NCBI GenBank assembly: GCA_964030785.1
Contig: OZ034969.1
Location: forward strand, 71,049,362-71,113,361
Direction of reading: 5' to 3'
Source: Siderastrea siderea
Lineage: Eukaryota > Cnidaria > Anthozoa > Scleractinia > Rhizangiidae
DNA length: 64,000 bases
Under the pieces are notes generated by a model. The model was not told the origin of the DNA. It was given only the letters and a program-made list of their open reading frames with translations, and made no database searches. The translations under genes were made by a program, and so were the position numbers. Below, one piece after another: positions 55,101 to 64,000 of this stretch; the stretch's first letter is position 1; every line of letters begins with the position of its first letter.

Positions 55101-55976
55101 CGAAGTGATCAAGCAACCGTGGCCAGTTACCCTACTTTGTAGCACGCGATCTGTCACTACTCTGAGGCTGGTCCTCTATATTCGAGTGTTTAAAAGTACA
55201 AACCGCAAAACGCCTCTACCTACGCATTAACGGAAGTAAAAAAGAAAGAACGAAAGAAAACATGGTGAATTATGGTCTTTATTCCGTCATAGCATAACAA
55301 TCATTTCAAGAACTTCAGCTGCTCAGCTATGTGGTTTTCTTCCAGTTCAGTTCTTTGCCATATCATTATCTCAGTGTTTAAATTACAGTGCTTCTTGTAT
55401 TTGCATGACATTGCCGTTTATACATGGTTTTCTTTTGCGTTTCTTTTCTCCCAACTAGCTGCTCTGTACTTCTTGCTTAGACAAACACCAAGTCACTCGT
55501 TTTAAATAGTTATCCTGGAGGGTTGTAATACGGAAACGTGCGGGCTCACTGCATCACTCAGAATATAATTTTCGTTGCCTACAGCTCTCTTAGTGACGCA
55601 TAGGGGCATATTGCTACAATCCTCGTCACATTTGGCGTTTTTTTAGTACTGGTTTTTATCCAGTGATTGCACGTGGAGTTGCAGTTTTTTGTGGTTATTT
55701 TCGTGAGCTCTCGGATAGATTCGCTGATATTCGAGAGATCTTTGGTATTCCCAAGAGAGGAAGTTCGCTGCGTCATCGGGCTATGTCGGAGATATTTTAT
55801 CTTATTCGATATTGTTAGGCGCTGACCTGTGTGTCTGGGTCCTGCTGTTCATAGTAAGAACTATAGTCACTTTTATCAATGACTTCACGCTCAGTAATAT
55901 TCAATATTTTGCGGCAAAATTTAAGAGAAATAGCGTTAGATCTAAAGAAACGAGTATGTTTTTGTCGTTGTTGTTT

Positions 55977-56041
55977 TTGTGTGTGCGTGCGTGCGTGTGT
56001 GAGTGTGTGTGTGTATGTGTGTGTGTGTGTGGGGGGGGGGG
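55977..56041. repeat. GT microsatellite ending in a G run
   Basis: TGTGTGCGTGCGTGCGTGTG-type dinucleotides run into about ten G. Short frames across it are low-complexity artefacts. Confidence 0.9.
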
Positions 56042-57725
56042 TTGCAAGTCAAGCTATTTCGTAATTGAGTTGATTTCAGTGTTGACAGCTCGGTGATGTA
56101 GTACAATGTTTGAACTTATACGTTTTATGCGTTTGCGATCATGTTAGTTTGTGTTTGGTAAACAAGGAAGATAAAAAAATATGACAATAATAGGGCTTCA
56201 AATGTATTTAAATTATGGCCTAGGGAGAATATTTCTTATACGCGTGTTTGTTGTGATGCATACACAGTCATAGATGATGAGAACCGTCGACTACCGGTTT
56301 TGATTACATAATATTCTTGTATGGTGCAATGTTTGATTTTGATGATTTTAAATCTTGAGGTCTTTCCGGAAACAAATTGAGAACCAAATCCTTTCGTGAC
56401 TGGGAAACCCACTCGTTTTCTGAGGTTACAAGGTCTCACATGTGATTGGTCAAGACAAACAAATTGAATAACTATTATGAACATTCCAGAAATATTTTCA
56501 GTGTTCATAGTTTTCTTAGTTTGACTGTAACCAAGACACTCAAACAAACAAATTCACAAAAAAAGTCAAAACAAAAAGCCAAATACACACCATTTTGAAC
56601 ATAACGGCGTTCCAAAAGTAAACTACTGACATTCGGCAATATTTGCTAAGTAAGTGACCTGTCTGAACATTTGTTGGAACACTTCTTTCTGTGCTGTTCC
56701 CCATGTTAACAAAACCAAATACTGCCAACTCAACAACGAGGGGAAGGGAACGCCGCGCACATGGGAAGTTGAACCAAGTGTTCCAGCTAATTCCGTCTGA
56801 AATTCCAGGTATACTTAACGTAAAAAATAACTGCAATGTAATTATGACAACCCTTGCTTTTAAATGGGTGAAGTACCTAAGTTACATATACAACCCATGA
56901 ATATAAGCAAGCGTATGCTCTGATAGGCTGCTTACTAATGCGATATCAGATCAGACCGTGCGGCGACCGCGAGGAGAGAAATCGCGCGAGAAAGGTGGTG
57001 AAAACGAGTTGAAAAAATTCGTCATTAATTACTAAAATAAAGTTATTAATAAAGCTACATAAAGCTATTATTTCCTTCAGTCTGGTCAACTCAGTGCTGC
57101 GTGCCTCAGGTAAAACTCAGTTTCTTGGAATAATTGTTGTTCATAGTTACGTGTATATGAAAAACGACAACAGCAGCAAAATCGAATGACTGAAGGTTTG
57201 TTTTAGCTATTCAGTAGCAATAAAGCGATACGACTTGTCGATGTATCCAACATCATTCAACATCATTGCGATGAAAGGAAATTTAAATTAGTAAGTTTAT
57301 TTTCATCGATCTACTTAAATTTGGAAACGGAGGACTTGCCAACAGCAGAGCATAAATATGTACATCTAAATCACACTCAGTTGTATCTTTCGCAGAGATT
57401 TTGTCACTTCCTCTAGGCATGAGATTTTGGAAGGCAACCACCGAGGAAGCACACACAAGAAATGCACCTTCTGTGCGTTTAATGGTAAAACTGTAACCAC
57501 AAATTTTGTGAAAAGTAAATGAGATTCTGGCATCGTTGAAAACAAACGAATTAGTATAAGTTGAACTTTTTGATATGCCGGGTGTATGACACTACAGTTT
57601 AACAGAGCAATTTACTTTTAAAGCTTACCATAATTAAAGGCGATATTAAAAAAACATTTTCTTAGCATTTTTTAGGGAAAATAAATCTGTTCCGCAAGGG
57701 CAGCACAATGAGCATTTCCTTAAAG

Positions 57726-57731
57726 TTTATT
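57726..57731 (-). terminator. Polyadenylation signal of the second transporter
   Basis: TTTATT on the plus strand is AATAAA on the minus strand, 86 bases beyond the stop codon at 57817-57819. It is the nearest canonical signal. Confidence 0.5.
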
Positions 57732-57816
57732 ATTACAACCTAAATTAAACACAGACTCTCTTGTGCCAAAACTAGTAACGAAATAAAAGAGGGATGTAAA
57801 TGCTACCAAGTTGTCC

Positions 57817-58386
57817 TCACAACAATGCGTTTTCATCATCATCGCCAGCTTTTGCGTTTTTGTTTTCATCTTTTTCATCTTTTTCTTCCTTTTGATCTTT
57901 TCGATACTGGAACAAATTTTCCATAGTTGGTTTGTTGTAAGTCTCAGGTAAAGTCACACACACAATCGCGGCAGCCACAGCAAGGCCTGCCATTAGCCCA
58001 AATGGCAGAAAACGATGAACCGTCAGCTGTTAAGAAAAGACAAAATGTTTAAAGGAGCTACGTCATGGATAATGCATCTTGAGAAAAATTGGCAAGTTTT
58101 TCAAGTTTGTCATTCGTAATCCATCTTAATCTCCCTCAATCGTAACCATCCTTGTTTTGTTGGTAACTTACCAATAGCGGGGCATAGGCTGAAGCAAAAG
58201 CGCTCACTCGGGCAGAGGCCGTTGATGTACCCATACCAACATTTCTAATTGACAGAAAGAATAAATGAACATTATCAGGCGCTTTTAACGGCTACGAACA
58301 CATCCTAAGTATATCAACACCTTTTAGCGTTTTACTTATTTATTCATTTATTTATTTATTTGTTTGTTTGTTTGTTTATTTATTGC

Positions 58387-58440
<54 letters not shown>

Positions 58441-61400
58441 TTCAAACTCAAAATGTTAATGTCTATTACGGTTACCGTCTTCTTATATGTCTGACAGTTG
58501 ACCAGTTAAAGTATTTCATATATGAAATATGGGATATTTTACCTTAAGGTTGTTGGAAATAGTTCTGAAGAGTAAATGTACACCAGCGAAAATGCAATGT
58601 TACTGAAGAATTTCGCGCCGAACGTGGACAATATGATTTTCGCGGCCAGGTAACCTAACAGGAACAAATCACATAAAGAATAACTTAAGAGCAACAATTG
58701 ATAGATGACAAAAGAAAAGATGGGCTCGACTTCTTGAAATTATTATTAATTTGTTGGTTGTTGGGGAGAAAACAACAACCTTAAACTAGACTTCTTATTA
58801 ATCGGGGGATGAAGAGGAGTAATGGAGTCTTCATTACCCCATTATTCCAGCCTGCTCTAAAGGCAAAATGACACTGTTAGTAGGCAAATGTCACATTCGA
58901 TGATTATTCCAAGAGAAATCGTTATTCCATTATTCCTGAAAAAGCAAGGCCACTATTCTATTATTCCACTGCAACAAGGCCATTATTCCATTAATCCACT
59001 TCAAGAATTTCCGTTATTCTTATTCCGTTCTTCCTCTTCATTTCCTCTTCATCCCCGATAATATATAGATTTAACCAAGCCTAAAAGCGGAGCCCATCTT
59101 TTGTTTTTGTTTTCTGTTTTTTTGCTGGCACTTATTAATTTGTGAAAATACTCTCATTCAAGTCGCTAAATTAAAAAAAAAAAAAGAAAAAGAACAAAAT
59201 TCACGTCGTTGCTGGGATTCGAACCCGGCTCCACGGCGTCGTAAGCTGGTTTTTAGTCCAATAGGCCATGGGCGCTTAAAGTGTAAATTTTACTACTTAT
59301 TTCTTTCTTCGTGACAAGTTGCCTATCAACATGAAAATGCTGTGTTTTTCCTGGCAAAATGTATTCAGACCACCGTAAAAACTAGGGTTGTGGATAGAAA
59401 AAACCAAAAAGCACTAGCTCTGCTATATTTGGCGTCGAAACTGCTGCCAAATGCTGCGAACTTAAGCGGTGTGCCGACCGAGTTCGCAACAGAACCGACA
59501 AGGCAAATTTGAACTTTTCGCCTGAACTTTATCGCCTAATTTTTTTTTTTGCCTAAATTAAACTTTTCGCCTTCCAACAAAAAGACAAATTAGTATTCTT
59601 TTAACAAATTTGTTTTTGACTTTTGTTGTCTTTGCTTGTTTTGCTACAACGCGGGTCACCATGCGATTTCGCGCCAAAATCACGGGATTCAGCACAGGGT
59701 TATATCCAGTGTATGCCACTTCATATTGGTGACCCTGTGTTGCGGATCGGACGGACGGACGGACGGACGGTCACGTGACTATTACGTCACTACCAAAATT
59801 TCTTGAATAGCTTGAGCATTACTCTGATCACCCTTACTTACAATTTCCGAAGCTGTTGTGTCGTCCACGTACTTCCAAAATAGTGCATTATTTACCGCCA
59901 GATCGTTTATCATGATCAGAAATAACCATGGGTATAATTTGGTCCCTTGCGGGACACCTGAAGGGACTTGACCCCATTCCGAAACGCAGCCTTCCGAAAG
60001 CTTAATTCTCTGGTATCTATCTGACAGAGCGGAAAAAATAAACGACACACAGAGGATTTTTCTGCGACTAAACCTGTAAAAATCATTATTCGGTATTTTG
60101 GTAGATGTAATACACGACGATATTTTACGAGTTGCATATTTATTATTTGTAATTTAGCCCAACGGTCACTTCTGAAGATGTATGTTGAAGCAAACGAAAC
60201 ATTAAATTCTTAAATCAATGTTTTTTTTTACAACAACGTTGTTTTGTCATGTTTGTCACCGCAGTTTGCTTTTTATTCGTACTGAAGTTGGGATGGCCGA
60301 AGAATAAGAGAGTTAAGCAGAGGAATAAAGCACGTCAAGGACAAAATAACTTTGGACTACAGCGAAACCCGCCATACGACTAACCCGTTAATACACAGTC
60401 TTTTCCTTATTCCCTGTATTAATTTTTATAGCTTCTTGGTGGATGTACTAACTAGATTTGACTGCATGTAATTGTTACCTTTATCGTGTTCAGCTTTGTC
60501 TGACACCAGAAGTGCGCCAATGGCTGACAGAGCGGAAAAAATAAACGATACACAGAGGATTTTTCTGCGACTAAACCTGTAAAAAAAAAGAATAAGGATA
60601 ACAGTTCATCAGCGACCGAATCTCCTCAAGTATTACCGCCTTGCAGTTGAGCATTTATGACAAAGGTGGTGTTTCACTTTTTTAACCTTAAAAACCCTGT
60701 TTGAGTTGGAAACAATTAGTTATCTTTTTTGCAATAATGATAACAAGAAAATGAAGTACAGGCTGTTGTTCAGCGGAAGGATTTCGTGTTTATCGCAGGT
60801 TTCATTATACTAAAGGGCGCTTGCTGAGAAAAAGTGGCACAGTTGCGGCAACAAGCAACGGCCCTTTAAAAAACAGCGCAAATGAATTAAAACCCAGCAT
60901 TTACAATACTTGAATGCTTTTTTTTAATCCCGGAGAACTTAACTTCTTTGTTTTCTAAGACGTCGTTGGTTGATGACAAAGCATTCACCATTCACCCACC
61001 TGGTTTTGACTGTCATGTCGTGCGGCTATACCGCCCGCCATGGCCAGTTTAAAATACATTAATTACCTCAGTGTTAAAGCAGCACTAATAGGATAGGCAG
61101 GCAGAGCGGCAACAGCTGTCAGCACCACATTGACATAGGTACTGCCACCAAGAACTGGTGCACTGAAGGAAACGCTCCAACTGATGAACGAAACCGCAAA
61201 CCTGTCGTGAATAAATGAAAATGAAAATAGGCCGTTTCGTCATCCACATCACCAGCATCCCTATTATCATGTTCACCATTAGCATCATCATCAAACCTCA
61301 CCATCAAATCTGATCATCAAAAAACTCCTCACCGCCGTCACTTTCGTCATTGAAACCATCATCGTCATCATCATCATCATCATCATCATCATCACCACTA

Positions 61401-63819
61401 CCACCATTATCACCGCTACCATCTTTCGTCATCGTTTCCATTGTCGTATTCATCGATTTAGTCATCAACAGAAGTGAACATTAGTAGTAGACAGGAAATG
61501 AAACAATGTTGCGCTGTTATATGAGGTAAACTTACCATGCAAACCAGGAGCCAAGGGTCTTGTGCATCATTTTGAGCGAGGAGAACAAGTCGCGAAAGTC
61601 GCCAAGCCTTTCTTCTTTAGGCAGATCCAGCTGTTCTTCAGGCATTTCTTTCCCATTTATTCTGGCAACTTTCTTCAGGATTTCCCTCGCTTCAGACACT
61701 CGCCCTTTCTTAAGAAGCCAACGAACGGACTCTGGTGTAAAACTGTAGAACAACAACGACAATAAGAACATCATCTTTAACATGGCAACAAAGACATTGC
61801 TATATTCACCCACATGCCAAAATCAATTTCAATTTTGCTTTGAAATAAGCAAATTCTGTACCATGACGGGACCTATGCGTCTTTTGTCTACAGGCTTAAA
61901 ATACTGATTGTAATTTTTTCTCGTTTATGAAGGAAACAGATGAAGGATTTCAGCGGGTTAGGAGGGTAGTAACTAGGGCTTAGAAAATCGAATAGTCTCG
62001 TCTAAAATAATGGAGGCATGGTAATCGCGCCCTTGCGCGAAGCGGACCCGTGAAGCGAGCAGACAAACCCAACAAGTGCTGCATAGCCTCGCTAAGCCTT
62101 AAGTTCCAGCCTGGACGATGAGGATTTATGATAACTGCATGGTTTTAGTTATAGTCTTGCGTATTTACCGTCGAATATATTTGGCACTAGTACTTCTACA
62201 ATCTCGGCAAAAAACTCTTGAGACACTTCGGAATGAATGAGAACTTTGACCTCGAAAACCACTTACCGCAACAAATCTTTCCCCCTCTCGCCCTTATTAA
62301 TGTTGCTTTGCCACCAAAATTCCCCTGATGAAACCTCCGTCCTTCTAAACAACATTGAATGAGGAGAAGGGGGGAGGGAAAGCCTTTCTGCAATATTGTC
62401 GGTGTTTCCATACAACGAAATTGAGAAATACGCGCGCTGAGTGCGTTTGTCTCAACAAGTGTTGTCCAAATTTAAAATTGTAAATGTATGAAAACACAGA
62501 TCCCTAACACCATCAAAGTGGGAAGTGAAGAAGGTTTCTTTAGAAATTTATACAAAGTTTTTTTTTAACACTTTCTAAGGTCGCATCTTGTACTGGTTTT
62601 TCAATATCTCATTTTCCCCTTGCTACATTTCGATCTAAACTATAAAATATATACAGCTACCAAAATCCTTAATCTTAATCATTGTCAGTTTATTTCGACA
62701 TACATTTTGTTCTTTTCCCACACTTCCCCCCTCGGCTACTTGTCGTTACTTGCAGCTTGTGCGATTATTATGTTTTGCTGTACAACTAGATAATGACGAA
62801 AGATTGTGGTCGTTGTTGCTGCTATTGCGGTCGTTGTTTAAGATCGGTTACTCTTCGAAAATTATACCCATTTTCAATTGTAAAAATGCTAAATTAAGAA
62901 GGGAGGGAGTCCTACCATGATCTATTCCTAGATAAGGAACACAATCACCCAAGCCAGTGTCACTCAAACTATGAACTTCAGCGAGTAATTGGTATCAAAA
63001 GGAAAGCATCAAATGAACTTCTGTTTACTTACAAGTAACACGCTGCAAAAACCATCCCCGGAGCTCCAGTAATCATGGTGAGGTGCCTCCAGTTCCTGAT
63101 GTTGTACGCGATTCCTCCCAGGACCATCGTTAGTATAAAGTAACCAGTAAACGCTAATCCCCCTACCGTGCTTCTATGGCGTATTCCTGAGAACTCTGTT
63201 CCCAACACGAAAATCGGAATGCTGTAAGCACCTGTAAGAAAAGGAACGAAATGATATCAAAAATAGTCATTCAACTTCCAGCAGTAGAGCCAACTACAGC
63301 CTCACTTAGCTTCAGAGTGGGTCCATAACCTAGAAGAGAAGAAGAAGGGTTTTCCATGTATAAAAGTACTTTTGAGATATTGCAGGAACTACTGGTCAGA
63401 AGGGCTTGGAATCCCTTTCCAGTGAGTTTGTATAGGCAACTGGAATGGACAGTTCACGGATGCATATGATTCGACGCCTCACCTATGGTTAAGGAGCAGG
63501 ACATCGTTATAGGGAGAAATAAACGACACTGAAAATTATCTGCTCAACGGTACTGCGAATTTTGAAAGAAGAAAACAAATAGCGACTTGCCAATCATGAA
63601 ACCCACGATGCAGCGAAACAAAGCAAACAACCAGAAGTGTTGAACGAAGGCTGAGACAAAATGAAATAAGCTGCAAAGAAATCCACACACGAAGAGAGGG
63701 ATCTTCCGGCCGTACTTGTCAGAGATGGGACTAACAACAAGACTGCCAACAAAAAACCCGGCGAAGATAATCGATGTGGCGACAAATCCCAGTGAACCAC
63801 GGTCACACACCAAATCAAA
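57817..63819 (-). CDS. SLC22-like transporter, exons 2-9, first exon outside the window
   Basis: Paralogue of the gene at 20563-26346, same predicted role in organic ion transport. Exons (minus): 63819-63591, 63231-63033, 61742-61536, 61201-61067, 60576-60479, 58654-58543, 58244-58172 and 58026-57817 (TGA). They are in phase and give about 420 residues; about 100-130 N-terminal residues (TM1 and the first loop) lie beyond 64000. Exon lengths 229, 199, 135, 98, 112 and 73 equal those of the paralogue; exon 4 is 207 instead of 219. Family marks: VSPISDKYGRK, FTPESVRWLLKKG, SRRKILCV, YIYSSELFPTTLRN and LPETYNKPTMENL. The tail is Lys/Asp/Glu-rich without the 16-residue repeats. The first visible intron has a GC donor (GCAAGT). 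Intron 8 is nearly all MITE remnant and intron 6 carries a duplicated piece of exon 6 fused to LINE sequence. Confidence 0.92.
58049..58161. repeat. MITE remnant filling intron 8
   Basis: From TTAAAGGAGCTACGTCATGG to ATCCTTGTTTTGTTGG this matches, in reverse orientation, the right half of the TTAA element at 41074-41314. The intron is only 145 bases (58027-58171), so about three quarters of it is transposon-derived. Confidence 0.75.
58330..58440. repeat. TTTA/TTTG and TTGA microsatellites
   Basis: Runs of TTTA, TTTG and then about 14 copies of GATT lie in intron 7 of the second transporter. Confidence 0.95.
58800..59062. repeat. Inverted-repeat element with ATTATTCC words in intron 6
   Basis: The ends ATCGGGGGATGAAGAGGA and, reverse-complemented, ATCGGGGATGAAGAGGA are inverted. 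The body repeats CATTATTCCATTATT-like words. It is non-coding. Confidence 0.65.
59211..59275 (-). repeat. tRNA-like sequence (pseudo-tRNA or SINE head)
   Basis: On the minus strand an A-box-like TGGCCTATTGGACT and a good B box GGTTCGAATCCC have tRNA spacing. The putative acceptor ends (GCGCCCA and AACGACG) do not pair, so a functional tRNA is unlikely. A T-rich tail follows, as in SINEs. Confidence 0.5.
59745..59771. repeat. GGAC microsatellite
   Basis: Six tandem copies of GGAC/GACG lie in intron 6 of the second transporter. Confidence 0.9.
59782..60020 (-). mobile_element. LINE reverse transcriptase fragment in intron 6
   Basis: About 80 residues: RIKLSEGCVSEWGQVPSGVPQGTKL, a Leu/Ile-rich stretch MINDL, and FWKYVDDTTASEIV. 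These are RT motifs B and C (PQG and YVDD) of a CR1/RTE/Jockey-like LINE, different from the element at 31201. It is a 240-bp fragment in the same strand as the host gene, joined to the exon copy at 60021-60082. Confidence 0.75.
60021..60082 (-). repeat. Partial duplicate of transporter exon 6 with its splice acceptor
   Basis: 62 bases here match 60524-60585 with one mismatch. They include the TTTTTACAG acceptor and the first 53 bases of exon 6 (FSRRKILCVSFIFSALS). The copy lies 503 bp downstream, inside intron 6, and runs in frame into the LINE RT fragment. Confidence 0.85.
61353..61395. repeat. CAT trinucleotide repeat
   Basis: A tract of CATCAT units with interruptions extends loosely to 61440. 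It lies in intron 4 of the second transporter. Confidence 0.9.
61743..63032. other. Intron 3 of the second transporter, no feature recognised
   Basis: An intron of 1,290 bases between exons 63231-63033 and 61742-61536. No exon, RNA or clear repeat inside. Confidence 0.5.
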
Positions 63820-64000
63820 CTGGAAAAGAAGAAAAGCTCTGCTGTGAGAACTGTCATGATCTAAGTCAATGTAAAGGCACTTATTCAACCTTATTTACAG
63901 TGAAACTCATTAGTACAACCAAAGAAGTGCCACAAAAATTGATATATTAAAATTTGTCGGATTTTAATTTGGTATTTTAACGACTGCACAGGAACTTTAT
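63820..64000. other. Start of intron 1 of the second transporter
   Basis: The pyrimidine-rich acceptor TTCTTCTTTTCCAG ends at 63820. No first-exon coding sequence lies between here and the window end. Confidence 0.6.

Larger units (their letters stand above)
52138..57816. other. Long intergenic stretch without a supported gene
   Basis: Open frames here are short and lack splice context or family motifs. Simple repeats include an ATT run at about 52471-52492 and the GT tract at 55977-56041. I found no inverted-end element with confidence. Downstream of the minus-strand transporter the 3' UTR occupies the last few hundred bases. Confidence 0.4.

Noticed and set aside
59211..59275. Functional tRNA gene (minus strand)
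   Set aside because: A and B boxes are present but the acceptor stem does not pair and a T-rich SINE-like tail follows.
60021..60082. Target-site duplication of the LINE fragment
   Set aside because: The sequence between the two copies contains the genuine second half of exon 6, so it is not inserted DNA; a partial duplication or template switch fits better.

Overview
The window is animal nuclear DNA. Genes are split into short exons with GT-AG introns, intergenic space is AT-rich, and short inverted-repeat elements, tRNA-derived SINEs, LINEs and DNA transposons are dense. The gene set (farnesyl diphosphate synthase, SLC22-type transporters, an intronless rhodopsin-like receptor) and the style of the repeats suggest a cnidarian, most likely a stony coral. 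That assignment is inference. There is one 200-base N gap at 31001-31200.

Layout. 0.7-9.2 kb (+): the last nine exons of farnesyl diphosphate synthase, including a 25-nt micro-exon; the N-terminal exons were not found. 10.9-14.9 kb (+): a TATA-containing promoter-like stretch, then a three-exon 3' portion of an unrecognised lysine/arginine-rich protein. 20.6-26.3 kb (+): a complete nine-exon SLC22-like transporter with a glycosylation-rich loop and a repeated acidic tail. 29.1-30.1 kb (+): an intronless class A GPCR. 31.2-35.5 kb (+): a nearly intact L1/Tx1-type LINE with one visible frameshift. 35.8-36.1 kb (-): an orphan SLC22 first exon. 38.3-41.9 kb: two inverted-repeat elements, a Penelope-like GIY-YIG remnant and a 2.4-kb pogo/Tigger-like DNA transposon with matching ends and TA duplications. 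43.2-49.8 kb: an unusual 6.5-kb unit with inverted flanks carrying a broken minus-strand gene. 57.8-63.8 kb (-): a second SLC22-like transporter, exons 2-9, whose first exon lies beyond the window.

The most interesting region is 43.2-49.8 kb. Its minus-strand reading frames, interrupted by frameshifts, carry in order a Cys-rich N-terminal segment, a HEQNN-containing segment, the full series of acidic motifs expected of a FEN1/XPG-type 5' nuclease, and a CXC-like cysteine cluster. The flanks at about 43.3 and 49.7 kb are inverted copies of each other. I read this as a decayed mobile element carrying a structure-specific nuclease-like protein. The motif correspondence is read directly from the sequence; the fold and the mobility are inference.

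The two SLC22 genes and the orphan exon are paralogues. Six internal exons have identical lengths in both genes, so they arose by duplication of one intron-containing ancestor. Repeats have since remodelled the introns: one intron is almost entirely a transposon remnant, and another holds a partial copy of its own exon fused to a LINE fragment. Nothing in the window is an operon, a CRISPR array or a prokaryotic element.
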